Below, one piece after another: positions 1 to 11,840 of a stretch of 64,000 nucleotides of DNA. Source of the stretch: Ashinkailepas kermadecensis (Eukaryota > Arthropoda > Thecostraca > Neolepadidae). Each line of letters begins with the position of its first letter. Position 1 is the stretch's first letter. The notes beneath the pieces were generated by a model, which saw only the letters and a list, made by a program, of their open reading frames with translations, ran no database searches and had not been told where the DNA came from. Both the position numbers and the translations under genes were made by a program. Location of the stretch: contig JAOTOM010004125.1 of assembly GCA_034440615.1 (NCBI GenBank), forward strand, positions 162,481 through 226,480, in the 5' to 3' direction.

Positions 1-690
1 GGTATCACCTCTCAAAGTCGGAGTTGGCGACTGTTTTGGCCTGGCGTTGCACGTCCGCAATGCGGCTGAGGACGGGTTTTTGTGGCACGTGAGCCAAGCT
101 TGGCGACGATTATTGTACAGTGCAAACCCGTGACTTGGATTAAATAGGTATACGTCAAACCAGTTCAAACGAGCCAACATTCCGCAACATTGCCAGCTTT
201 GCTAATTTGACCTCAACGAACCGCATCACAGTCAACGTTATGGTGGAGATCTGTTTGAATCCCTTCCCATCGTGAAACATTTTGGGTCGCTTTCCGCTGC
301 ATATGCTGAAAGGCAAAATGAAAAAGGAGACTCGCTGAGATGTTGTGCAATCGCTACCAGCGCCTGTCGGCGCAAAGCGTATGAACAGCACCGGCTACGT
401 TTCGCATGTTTCGCATGTTTCAACAAACAATATATGGGCCTGAAAACCGAGGGAAATGCCCACGCAGCAGATTAACCAGAGCCATTTCTGGACGGTAATT
501 TTCCGGTTCGCGACGATGGCAGGCACGCTGGTCAGACGTCAATTTGTGCTGCCGGACCACCAGGACAGGCGGCGGCGGCGCGATGTGCGCGCAGACGGGG
601 CCGCGCAGCGCCGCACTGCGCCACATTTGTCCGCCAGCTGCGCGCCGCCGACTCGACGCGGCGCCTCGCGCTCGCGAGAGTGTCGGCGCC
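1..690. other. No recognisable feature
   Basis: Mixed-composition sequence that becomes strongly GC-rich after about 560. Short open frames exist on both strands, but none has a recognisable motif or a plausible start. I see no gene, RNA or repeat that I can support. Confidence 0.5.
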
Positions 691-1020
691 GACGCTGTGG
701 GGGCGGCGGTCGGTGCGACAGTCGGCACGGTGCGTGTACACACACGAGCGGCCACCGCTCACCCGGCGGCCGTCGCTGTAGGCGGCGGTCGGTGCGACAG
801 TCGGCACGGTGCGTGTACACACACGAGCGGCCACCGCTCACCCGGCGGCCGTCGCTGTAGGCGGCGGTCGGTGCGACAGTCGGCACGGTGCGTGTACACA
901 CACGGGCGCCCACCGCTCGCCCGGCGGCCGTCGCTGTGGGCGGCGGTCGGTGCGACAGTCGGCACGGTGCGTGTACACACACGGGCGGGCGGCCACCGCT
1001 CGCCCGGCGGCCGACGCTGC
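691..1020. repeat. 79 bp GC-rich minisatellite, about four copies
   Basis: The motif GTCGGCACGG recurs at 721, 800, 879 and 958, an exact 79 bp spacing. Each unit holds a GTGTACACACAC segment and a CCCGGCGGCC segment, and copies differ by only a few bases. Because 79 is not a multiple of three, each successive copy is read in a different frame. The open frames crossing the array on both strands are therefore by-products of GC richness and are not evidence of a gene. Confidence 0.93.
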
Positions 1021-2000
1021 TCGGTACTGATCTGTTTTCGCGCAATGCGCAATCTCGGCCGTGATCGGCGGTCGTCCGCCATGGTTCGCAGACGCCGACT
1101 GCGAGTGCCACTGGCACCGGCACTGACCTGTACGGCCTCGTGTGTGGCGCGCCGGTGTCGACTGACCGCCGTGGGCGGGCGCAGACGATGCGCCGGTACC
1201 AGCGACGCCGGCGTCTCTCGTAGTCCCCGGACTGGCGAGTCGCCGCATGACCTGACGAGGCGACACCAGGGTTTATGTGTCCGCTCGGGATTACACTCGC
1301 GTGAACATAATACAGGCCCAAATCCCGGCTTGCATAATCGGAGTCCAAATGTACGCATGCAAGGTGGCATCGTGCAGCTTAGATCCTTGTCTTATGGTCA
1401 GATCTCTTTCAAATTCAAGTTGTACGTCGAATCTAGGGGTTCAAATTACGATGTGATTGATGCGACATGCGCCTGCAAGCACCGCATGTATGATATTATC
1501 ATTTATGAATGGGTATGTGAGCCGAACTGATCGCGTATGCTATCATTGACATCAACACATTATTCCTGCGAGGGTGGCATTTCCACTTCAGATTCAAGCT
1601 TAAGTAATGCAATCTTCCGGCCAAAATGCCACCGTGGATTCTCATACCTCACGATGTTAGTGAGGCGGCGTTGTCGGTTCGTCTTACAACCAGGATAAAG
1701 CGCCCATAGAGGCGCTGAACGAGTGAGGTAGAAGCGCAATTAAGTCGAATATCCTTGTACGTTGGCCAAAGGCACATTGCCTCGGCTGTTTCTGCTGCCA
1801 AGCGGCTGCAAGCATGTGTGCAAAGCTAAAATGATTTCGAATGCGATGCATTCACTAAGTTGAATTACTAAAAACAGGAATAAAGAGCGTCATTCCTCCA
1901 TGCCCTTGCACTCGGAATCACGGAAGGCAAACCAAAGGCTTTGCCAATTCACAACCTGGGGCGGATGGCTAGTGCCGGCTGCGGTGCGGGGTCCATGGTT
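1021..2000. other. No recognisable feature
   Basis: Unique-looking sequence. The GC-rich character of the preceding array fades by about 1300. No coding signature or repeat was recognised. Confidence 0.45.
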
Positions 2001-2470
2001 ATCTGCCGGCGCGCGGGGGTGACGCCGCAGACACTTCCACTCGAACAAAGATTGCGAGTGCTTCAGGAGAAATATTGGGATGACAGTTGGTAAATATCCA
2101 GCTGAAAAGAACACATCGGGCTCTGAGTGGGAACATTAGAACTTGAAACGCTGCATTAAACCGTGGAACACTAAAAGTTGGCCGCCAGCGGAAAAGCCGC
2201 CGCGAACTTCTTTCTTTGAGCAAATATGATGCACACTTAATGAAAACTATTGGGATAATAATCAGCAAAAAGCAAAAGTAAAAGAACCGATCTGACTCTG
2301 AGTGAAAACATTAGATCGCGAAACGTTGTAACAGAAAACGTTGTTACTGGCTTCAAAAGCGTCACGGTCGGGCCAGACAGCTCAGGCGAACTTTCGCATA
2401 CAAATCAAAACTAATGATAATATCTGACACTGAGTGAGAAATTAGAACATGGAGCGCTGCAAGAAAACAG
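2000..2470 (-). repeat. Dispersed ~150 bp module, cluster of three degenerate copies
   Basis: Read on the minus strand, three related modules follow one another, each opening with a variant of CTAATGTTTTCACTCAGAG (plus-strand positions near 2425, 2291 and 2118). The module continues through a TATCCCAATA segment and a stretch such as TTTGCTCAAAGAAAGAAG to a GCGGCGGC-rich end. Related single copies lie on the plus strand near 6.8 kb and 32.35 kb. No coding capacity is visible. It may be a SINE-like or satellite-derived interspersed repeat; the family is not one I can name. Confidence 0.55.
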
Positions 2471-3379
2471 TTATTGTCGGGCCGAGTCGAATCGTTCGGG
2501 TTTCACCCTCGCTCGAAGTAGCGCATCACTGCTGGATGGCTGTTAAAACTGGATTAAATGTTAACTCTCGTGATCTGGGAAGGGACAACCATATACAAGG
2601 GGCTCACACGCAATCACCAGGAAACGTTCCACGGCAGCACACCACCGCTCAGGCTTGTCACTAGGCCTGGCTACACTTAGCAATCACGTCCACTAGTATC
2701 TTAGTAGACGTAGTACCGCTACAGGCGGCACTTACACCATTGCGGAATTCTTTTGACCATATTGTGCGAAAATCCCCCAGACATTTAGACACCAACATCA
2801 AAACCAACACCTACACCAGCGCCGAGCCACCCGTACTAAGCACAGCGAGAGTGTCAATACCGGTGTCGGTGTCAGCGCCAGCACCAACAATGAAGCAGCA
2901 TTACTGCGGCGGTCTGTTTTCTGGTGCTTCACCACTACATACCATAGCGCATGCTCCACCTGCTCTCACCTCTCGCAAGCACTGCGCTCGTGCTTAGGCT
3001 GCGCCTGCTGTTAATCATGTTTGAGTCAGCCGACAGCCCACTATGAGGCACGCTTCGTGCGCTACGTCACAGCCATTGTCGGTCAGTTGTTTGCAGATTA
3101 ATTATCTTTGATTGCCACACCCAGTGGAGGACCTCCGACCAATGTGCGAAGGTGAGGACGGAGGGGAGGGTGAAATTTCACGGTCACTAATTCTTCCGAA
3201 AATAATACAATTGCTGACAAGAGAGCTGTAGGGTGAATGGGAACTGAATGTAACTGCCTAAGGCCAGATAGGTCAGGATTTGCAAAATTTATCGAGATCA
3301 TGGTGCGAAAAATAAATACTTTACACGATTTTATCTGGCTTCCATTGGCGCGTTAGCATCATATCGGCTTGCGCCACCC
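2471..3379. other. No recognisable feature
   Basis: No gene or repeat recognised. Short open frames at 2740-2997 (plus) and 3098-3301 (minus) have no recognisable product and are of chance length. Confidence 0.4.
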
Positions 3380-3568
3380 AGTAGTTACAGTAGCTCAGTC
3401 GGTAGGGCGTTGGACTCTTGATTGGTCTTGGAACCAACTATCTTGGAGCAAGATCGGTGGATTCGATCACCACAACCGGCGTGATTGCTGAGTCCACTCG
3501 GAACAAATCCACATGAGAGTTTGGCGACGCTGTGTGACCTAGTAGCTGAATTCGTTGTAAAATAAAAG
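3380..3568 (+). mobile_element. tRNA-derived SINE, copy 1
   Basis: The head carries a pol III box A (TAGCTCAGTCGG at 3391) and the segment GGACTCTTGAT, as in a tRNA-Lys anticodon arm. A box B-like GGTGGATTCGATCACC follows after a local insertion. The body and tail (GTTTGGCGACGCTGTGTGACCTAG, then AAAATAAAAG) match a second element at 50650-50815 almost word for word. Shared head, body and A-rich tail at two distant sites identify a tRNA-derived SINE family. This copy is degraded in its anticodon/T-arm region, so it is not a functional tRNA. Confidence 0.8.
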
Positions 3569-3599
3569 AACCTTCGTTCTTTGGGTAGCGCCAGCCAGC

Positions 3600-3765
3600 C
3601 TGTTGCGGGTAGCGTGCCCTAGCCGCCGAGGACTACCATCAGTGTCAGCCAGCTAGTCGCCGATAGCGTGCCCTAGCCGCCGAGGGCTACCGTCAGTGTC
3701 AGCCAGCTGGTCACCGGAAGCGTGCCCAGCCACCGACTGCCACCATCAGTCAGCCTGGCGCTGAC
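3600..3765. repeat. 54 bp minisatellite, three copies
   Basis: AGCGTGCCC recurs at 3611, 3665 and 3719, an exact 54 bp spacing, with a shared GCCGCCGAG and CATCAGTGTCAGCCAGCT body. The third copy is more diverged. Confidence 0.9.
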
Positions 3766-3884
3766 GCTTGTGGAGCAATGATGCTTGATGGAGCGGTGTC
3801 ATCTACTTTTTGCGCGCGCAGAATATTCGATCCGACTAGTTCCCTACTGTGGTGGTGTATTATGGTAGGAGTTTCGGTACGTGG

Positions 3885-4195
3885 GGCGAGGTCAGACAGT
3901 GCCGAAGGGTGGAGGTGATGTCAGACAGTGCCGAACGGTGGAAACGAGGTCAGATTGTTCAGATGGGTGGAGGCGAAGTCAGATAGTGCCGAGGGGTGGA
4001 GGCGAGGTCAGACATTTACGGTGGATAGTCAGACATAGGTCAGACCGTTCCGGGGGGTGGAGGCGAGGTCCGATATTTAGAATGGACAAAGGCGAGGTCA
4101 GACCTTCGGTGGGTGGAAGCTAGGTCAGACAGTTCCGGGGATGGAGGCGGGGCCAGCCAGTTAGAGAGGGTGAAGGTGAGGTCGAACCGCCCGAC
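3885..4195. repeat. 29 bp G-rich minisatellite, about eleven degenerate copies
   Basis: The unit reads approximately GAGGTCAGACAGTGCCGA then GGGTGGAGGC. Copies are diverged and a few are shortened. The strand is purine-rich. Confidence 0.85.
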
Positions 4196-6764
4196 ACAAA
4201 ATGGTAAACACTATTCGTGTTATATTTAAAAAGCGTCGGTCAGATCACGGTTTAGAAGCAGGAAAGCAGTTAAATTGGCTACCATATGATTACATCCAGA
4301 TTAGACCACAGGAAAAGCAGCAAACATGATCCAGATCTGCCACGACTATTAACCTCAAGTCCTTGATTGCGTTACATGAAGATGGATCCGAGCGCAATAC
4401 GCGTGTAGCTGTCGTGCATCTGTCAACTGTACCGCGACCTAAACCGGAAGTCACTAATTAAGCTGCACCCGAGCGCCATTCCAAGACTTGGAAGGCCTTA
4501 AGAATTTACGCTCGTAACAATGCCAGCAGGTTCCGGAAATGCACCAATGACCGCTTGACGTAACGATCACTGATCTTTGATGACGCCTTTGATCTGATTT
4601 TCATATTCATACAGCAGTTGCTTATTGCCCTTTTGCAGTGCAGCGAGGGCATGTTTGTTTGTGTGTGTGTGTGTGTTTTACAATGCTTTGGCTGCTATGT
4701 CTTGATGTCTAAAAGAGCGTCACTTGTGCAAGAGTGAGAATATTAACCTATTGAGAACGACAGTGGATCCGGCACCTTGGCCTTTCCTTCCCGTGAAATA
4801 TGTGAACTCGCAAGGTATGGATATTGAAAATAAATAAAAATGGTGCAATTATAGTTAAGCTTAAGTGACATCTTTCCATGCAGCGACTATGAGTTAATGT
4901 TAAAGTTCCAAAAGGGGAAGTCATAGACGCCGCACCCCTCTGTTCCTCTGTCCATATTCCTGGGTACCGTAAGAAAAACGATGATACTGATAAAGTAATC
5001 CAAAGTTTATAAGACAATGGGTTGTTAATTTTGAGCTAAGCTCTCATGGGTCAGAAGAGATCAGCATCACATTTTCACAGTGTGAATCCCAAAAGCATGG
5101 GCTACTGTCCAACAGCGACCAGAACAAATAGTTCGTGCTTTTCCCGCCCTATGTACCTTATAGCCCGATGTATCTGTACCAACGTTTTACAAATATTCAG
5201 AATTACACTGGCATATACCATCCATATCAATGCATAGCAGGACAAACATCGAAAATGTACTCCATCCGCACTTCACAGGGTGTTTCTGGAGCTGCTATTG
5301 AGCCCTTTATTCGGCGTGGATGCTCCCTGCACGTCGAGAAATGCTGACGCGTCGACTGTACCGCTGAGTGCAGCTGGCCGGCACAGCCTACCATCCCCAT
5401 GTCTGACACGCATTATCGCTCTGACAATGTAACACCCACAGTGCACACGCTTAACCCAACCCAACACGCAACGGAACGGATTTACGCAATTTTCAAGTGC
5501 TGCTTTTTGAGATCGTCGAGAATTGATTATCCGCTGAACACTGATTAATCAAGCCAACTTCTAACCCACTCCAGTGCCGATGGCAACCGCTCACCCGAAC
5601 ACTCGGATCAGTGCCCTGTGGCGACAACTTTAGATAGTTACCAGCCGATCAGAAGCGGTCAGCTTGACTCAGATTGCCGGGCTCGTATCTCGCAGGAATG
5701 ACGCCATCCCACGTCAGCAGAGTGAAGCGAGAATATGGCTGACTGGGCGACCGAACAGCGTGACGAGTCGGCATCGCCGAAACCGTCCCGGCACAAAGAT
5801 AACACTGCCAGCCCTCCGATCCACATCAAGGCGGGGCTGTGTGCTGACAGCGGCTGAAAATGCACGCGCAACATTGCCTTTGTGCTGTATCGATCGCGCA
5901 CGTCAGGCTTCAATGGCACAGGGGTTTCGTTTTTGTGAAAATTTAAGGGGCAATGAGGGAGTAAAGCGCGGATTGCTAATTCTGCTGCAATCAGCCAAAT
6001 GAGTCAAATGCGCTTCGATGCATACTTGCATGAGCCAATTCAAGGTGCTGCAATATCCGTACCAGGTCGATATTTCCATCAGCTATCCAATCCGTTGACA
6101 AAATGTAATACAATTATAGTCTGATTGGTTACTGTAATAAACAGCTTTGGCATCAATTACCATGATTTTTCTGTGTCTCAATTTCCCGCTTAGTTTCGGC
6201 TTATTTTAGCTAACAAGATAAGACAACACATTACGTTGACAAGCTAGGCAAAATGGATATTACAATTTCCATCAGCAGCAGCATAGTTTACAGAAGCATA
6301 ACATGGTCACGCCATGGTACCCTGGTTGTGGGTGAAATTGCGCCTTAGATTCCCTCCTACCGTGCAATGCTCCAAAATGCATTGCTTAATTGAACATATC
6401 TGAACGGGCCGTTCCGCATGCAAGACGATATCACAATTTGTATTTGGAACAATATAGTTCAAGTTGAAATTTCCCCACCCCACCCCACCTTCACGCTTTT
6501 CGTTGCTGGAATGTTTCTTGGATGCTTTTTACTTTATTTGAAAACACTGCATGGTTTCTACTGCTCTAACGATGAGTTGGAAGCATACAGAGTTCCAGGT
6601 GGTGTGCAATTTGGAAAGAAGGCAGTTGTTGCCGGAGAGGGTTAAACTCGAGCAAGTCTACTCCTGTGCTACTCCTGAGAATGAAAAGAAAAGTTCACCT
6701 GCCTGATCCGGTCCGACCGTCGCGCCTTTGAAACATAAATAACTTATTTTTGTGTTACAGTGCA
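4196..6764. other. No recognisable feature
   Basis: Apart from a short (TG)n run near 4657-4676, this stretch holds no repeat, RNA or coding signature that I can support. The largest open frame (5664-6002, plus) has no recognisable domain. Confidence 0.4.
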
Positions 6765-6935
6765 TTTAAACACGCTATAACTTGTTCACTCTCTGTCAGA
6801 TGCGATCTCTTAATTTGGATCATTACCAAGTTTAATTCCAACATAATTCACGAACTCCTTTTAACTTTCGCTCAAAGAAAGAGTCTCGCGGCGGCATTTC
6901 CGCTTGCCGGCAACTTTCGAGCAATCCTTGCTTGG
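6765..6935 (+). repeat. Dispersed ~150 bp module, single copy
   Basis: The sequence from GTTCACTCTCTGTCAGATGC to GCGGCGGCATTTCCGCTTGC matches, in the opposite orientation, the module cluster at 2.0-2.5 kb. The best segment is CTCAAAGAAAGAG followed by CGCGGCGGC. Similarity is patchy but runs over more than 100 bp in the same order. Confidence 0.55.
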
Positions 6936-9284
6936 AAATGTTGGGTGGGTTTCAACAATCTCCCCACTCCCAGCAGTCGGGAAGGTGGCAAGGTGCCTTG
7001 CACAGACGAGGGCTAAAATTAACTCAGAAGTGAGTGCAGCTGCCACCCTGTTCGCTGTTCCTTCGTGATTGCCACCAACACACAAATTCTGATGGAACCT
7101 GGAAAAGAACAGAACACGGTATTATGAGTGGCTGATAAATCGTTCTCTTTTTATCATTAATACAAGAAAAGAATCCCACCAATTCTTTATCTCCTTTTAG
7201 ATTCAATGTCAGCCAGCAGCGTTGGAGGTAAAATTTATCGGTGCAATGAAAGTGATGAAAGCGACCCTAAATGAAGTTAAGCGTTATGCCGAAAATTTCG
7301 AACAATAATTTCGTTGTTCCCCTGTTTCGAAATTGTATTGAACCGCTTATCAGATATCACTGTCACTCACCGGGTCCGATCGCATCACCAGTCTCTTGCC
7401 CAAGCTGTACCCGTCAGTGTTCTGGTCAAACCTGTTTCAATTAGAACCGACCTTCTGACAGGGTTTCACGTTCCGTTCCCTGGTGCGGATTCTGCGCCTT
7501 GTCCAGCCTGATCAATTTCCTGCTCTGATTTTAGAGATGACATCCTGGCGCGACCTTTCCACCGACTGTGTGGTGTCTGACAGGCACGAAGGGGTTATTT
7601 CCGCGGATCTGGCAGCCCTGGTGCGCGGCAGGGAGGCATTCTCGTGTGGGGCGCGATCGCACGGAGACAGGCTCAAGTTAGTCCATTGTCGAATGCCATC
7701 CCGTTAATGCAGGGACCCGTGTCGGACCCGCGTGTGTGCAAGACGAGACTGACATCCACACATCTTACACCAACCATCTGGTCCTGTTGTACTGCCAGTC
7801 CCAGAATGCTGGTCTTAACATTGTTTAATATATATATATATATACATAGCTACTCACTAATTGATCTAAAGACTGTTTCTGATACAAATGGAACAACATA
7901 GGATGCCTCAACGACATCGACTTTTTCACCTAGTAAAAAGCCGATGTAAGATTTGCAGACACTAAGCAACAGTAATCGTTGTACTCGCCATCATAATCTA
8001 CCTCGATAAGCAGCCGTATCAAGATCTTATTAATGAAAAGCACATTTAAATGTGTCAGGAAATATAGTCAAATTAAAATTGAACAAGAGCTCCCTTTTCA
8101 AACCCGGTATGGTAACCGCTGAACAGGTTCACCTCAGTGAACTTTCAATCGTGACATGATTGCCAAATCAGCTAAGCTTTCGGAAACCCGAAGTGAGGAA
8201 GATACGATTGATTATGTCATGCATGGCCAGCTTCTGACCAAATGCTGGCGATACCCTGAAGGCAGAACCGACTACTTCAGCGCGTTCATAGCTACGGTGA
8301 GACGAATTTCGCAGATACCAGAAAATTCTCTGTAGCACCTCTTCGTGCGTCGTATTGCAGTTTTGCATATCAACGATGACTTAAACATTTGATGAATGCG
8401 AGCCGAATGTCGCATGGAGGGAGGGGGGGTCAACAAGGAACAAGGAGGACCGCACCGACTATCAAGGAAAGAAGCACTTGCAGTGTCAAAAGGGCCCCAA
8501 CACACAATAAGCAGCGAAACGATATGACGGTGCCGATTCCCCTACTTTTCGGTCGGTTATTTGAGTTTTAGAGCGCATCTTTATGCTTGCTCATTTAGCT
8601 CGCCCACTTTTCACCAGCGTCCCACCATCAGCGGTGTTGACGGACGAGCGCACACAGTGGCCAGCGACGACAGGGTGGCCAGACTCCAGTCAATCGGAGC
8701 AACGCCGACAGGCGGCCGGATGGACCGGCACCGGCGGACACACACAGAGAACACAGACCAGCCCCGAAGGGTCGGCGGAGCGGCGCCTCTGCCGGCGTGA
8801 CGCGGCGTCGCGCTGAAGGACGCTGCTCTCAGCCGGCGGTCGGCGGACGGAGCTCACGGCGCCGACACCAGCCAGTCTGCCGCCGGCCGCAGCGGACAGC
8901 ACCGGCGCCACAACACGCCGGCGGCTCCCAGTCCCAGGCAGCGCGACCGACCGGGGTCGCAGAGCAGGTCGAACACGCCCTCTATGGCGACATAATCCGG
9001 TTAGGCGGACCGCGCACAGCTTCGCCTCGCGACACAAGTATCGTATAAAGTTTATTGTGATTGGCGCCGGCTGAGGAGCTCCCGGCTGTGTAGTTCGGCG
9101 GAAATGTGCCGGCAGAACTGGTTGTGCGAGAAACAGAGCTAATCACAGCTGCCGTGGCTGGTCCACTGATTTGTTTGCACGTTTATTCGCGTCGTGTGTC
9201 GCAGTGCAGAACCGACGCCGACCTGCACGGCGAATGCGACGACTGAGCGCCGGAGGCGACGTTTGCTCCGTTTGGCAACGAGCG
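6936..9284. other. No recognisable feature
   Basis: Contains a short (TA)n run at 7829-7846. The 8560-9040 part is GC-rich with open frames on both strands and no recognisable protein. Confidence 0.4.
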
Positions 9285-9565
9285 GCGTGGCTGAGTAGTG
9301 AGCAGCTGCCCAGCTGGGTGGCAATCCCCGAGCTGCTGAGAAGTGAGCAGCTGTCCGGCTGGGTGGCAATCCCCGAGCTGCTGAGCAGCAAGCAGCCGCC
9401 TGGCTGTGCGCCGTCTGGGTGGCAATCCCCGAGCTGCTGAGTAGTGAGCAGCTGTCCGGCTGGGTGATAATCACCGAGCTGCTGAGTAGTCAGCAGCTGC
9501 CCGGCTGGGTGGCAATCTCCGAGCTGCTGAGCAGCGAGCAGCAGCCCGGCTGTGCGCCGTCTGGC
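9285..9565. repeat. 45 bp minisatellite with CAGCTG/AGCTGCT palindromic core
   Basis: The AGCAG core recurs at 9301, 9346, 9391, 9447, 9492 and 9537. Spacing is 45 bp except for one 56 bp step caused by an 11 bp insertion. The unit contains self-complementary GAGCTGCTGAG and GAGCAGCTG segments. As 45 is a multiple of three, 15-residue peptide repeats appear on both strands; neither has other coding support. Confidence 0.92.
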
Positions 9566-10579
9566 CGGCAGTCGGGAGCGTCGAACGCCGGCCGAGACTG
9601 GCCCGGTTCCGGCGGCGTAAACACGCAGACGGCCGAATCTCATTTGCTGGACGGCGTCGCTGCGAGCCCCGGAGTCGGCCGCCCGACATGGTGGCCCGCG
9701 CCCGAGCCAGCCGCCGGCCAAATTCCCAGAAATGGCTCACCGAGTGATGCCTCGGCGCATCGGCAGGGTGCCCGCCATAAAGGCCAGGCACATCGCCGCC
9801 ACTGTGATGTATTAAAGTGTTGGGTCGTGACGTGAAACATGTGCCCGCTGGGCATATGCATTAGGTACATCCACACAGTCATCGCACTCTGCGTTGTTTA
9901 TCCCTCGAGATGTGTAATTTATATGCGGGTCACTTCTTCATAAACGCTCCCCATCCCACTCACAGCCAACAATCACTCTTCGTTAACACGCGGACCGAGG
10001 GAGAGAGCTGCAATTCGCCCACGCGTCTGTTTACCCGATAAATGTTGTAGAAAACGGCGCTACGCGCTCAGTTTTTTTTGCGGTGGCTCCCAGAGGAATC
10101 TACATAATTGCACGTCGTGTGGAGCAGCAACATTTTTCGTTAGCTCAGCCGGCGCTTCATTTAGGTGGCGGCCTTCACAGTTAACATGGACGATTCGCGT
10201 CGGACCGACGCCGTAGCTTAGCGATGCAGTTGCCTTATTCACTTGTATGTTTACTATCCATACAGAACTCACGTCAAATGATATATGTGACGTAAGAAGT
10301 CATGTGACATCGCTGACGTAATGCGTCGCCAAACCGGCTCGAGACTGGCACAGTCCGAGTTTGGCCAATCTTAGTCCATTGGACATCGGTTGACCTAAAG
10401 CGACTCTGTGCCCAGAACCTTTCTGACATGCGTTGGTGTTTGCCTTGGCTTGCTCTCATCTACTCTGGAAGGTTTGTGCCACTAACTCTCTAGGTTTCCG
10501 AGACCTTAGCGCGCGGTGGGCGTGGTCTAAATCCTCCACTGCGTGCTATAAACGGACGCTTTCCGATGTGCATTGTATG
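9566..10579. other. No recognisable feature
   Basis: GC-rich up to about 9830, then mixed. No supportable gene or repeat. Confidence 0.4.
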
Positions 10580-11060
10580 CGGAGCCCCCCCCCCCGCTGC
10601 AAGCCATAAGCAGAGAACTTTCGCTGTGCGTTGCAAACGGCAGCCCTTCACTGCGCGTTATAAACGGAGGCCCTCCACTGTGTGCTATAAACGGAGGCCC
10701 CGCACTGAGTGCTAAAACGGCAGCCCTCCGCTACGTGTTTCAAACGGAGTCCCTCCGCTACGTGTTTCAAACGGAGGCCCTCCACTGCGCATTATAAACC
10801 GAGGCCCCGCACTGAATGCTATAAACTTCGGTGCTCCACTCGTGTTATAAACGGAGGCCCTCCACTGTATGTCATAAACGGAGGCCCCGCAGTGAGTGCT
10901 ATAAACGGCGGCCGTCCACTACGTGTTACAAACGGAGGCCCTCCACTGCGTGTTGTAAGCGGGTGGCTTCCTCTGCGCGCTACAAACGGGGGACTCCACT
11001 GCGTGTTGTAAGCGGGTGGCTTCCTCTGCGCGCTACAAACGGGGGACTCCACTGCGCGTT
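10580..11060. repeat. 27 bp minisatellite, about seventeen copies
   Basis: The unit reads AAACGGAGGCCCTCCACTGC plus a variable GTGTTAT-like spacer, with AAACGG at 10635, 10662 and 10689. A few steps are 26 bp. The last part contains a longer duplicated block (the stretch before 10981 is repeated before 11041). The core GGAGGCCCTCC is palindromic. Confidence 0.9.
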
Positions 11061-11299
11061 GAGACTCCACTGCACTTGTCTACACCACAACTGCCCACAT
11101 TACTGTTGTTGTTCCTGCACCCCAGAGGCGGAAAACGCGAACACTCTCCACCGGCAAAACAGCACAGTAATCCGTCACTGTAGTGGGGAAGGGTAGGGGG
11201 GGGGGGGCGGACAGTTCGCCCCACACGTCGACAGGGTGTTGGTTTAGCGAACGAACTGGCGCTGCCCGTGTCCAGAGCAGGCGCCGCGCCAGCTGGTCG

Positions 11300-11840
11300 T
11301 CAGCACACTGGCGCACCGTCACACCGCCACACTGGCGCACCGTCACACCGCCACACTGGCGCACAGTCACACCGCCTCACTGGCGCACAGTCACACCGCC
11401 TCACTGGCGCACCGTCACACCGCCTCACTGGCGCACCGTCACACCGCCTCACTGGCGCACCGTCACACCGCCTCACTGGCGCACCGTCACACCGCCTCAC
11501 TGGCGCACCGTCACACCGCCTCACTGGCGCACCGTCACACCGCCTCACTGGCGCACCGTCACACCGCCTCACTGGCGCACCGTCACACCGCCTCACTGGC
11601 GCACCGTCACACCGCCTCACTGGCGCACCGTCACACCGCCTCACTGGCGCACCGTCACACCGCCTCACTGGTGCACAGTCACACCGCCTCACTGGCGCAC
11701 CGTCACACCGCCTCACTGGCGCACCGTCACACCGCCTCACTGGCGCACAGTCACGCCGCCACACTGGCGCACAGTCACGCCGCCTCACTGGCGCACAGTC
11801 ACACCGCCACACTGGCGCACAGTCACGCCGCCTCACTGAC
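11300..11840. repeat. 24 bp minisatellite, about twenty-two near-identical copies
   Basis: The unit is CACTGGCGCACCGTCACACC plus GCCT, repeated from about 11303 to 11838. The central copies are identical and variants (CCA for CCT, CACAGTCAC for CACCGTCAC) sit mainly at the two ends. That is the usual pattern of recent homogenisation of the middle. All three frames on both strands stay open because 24 is divisible by three. Confidence 0.97.

Noticed and set aside
18..60. Third SINE copy (GGAGTTGGCGACTGTTTTGG)
   Set aside because: The similarity to the SINE body is limited to about ten consecutive bases and there is no tRNA head.
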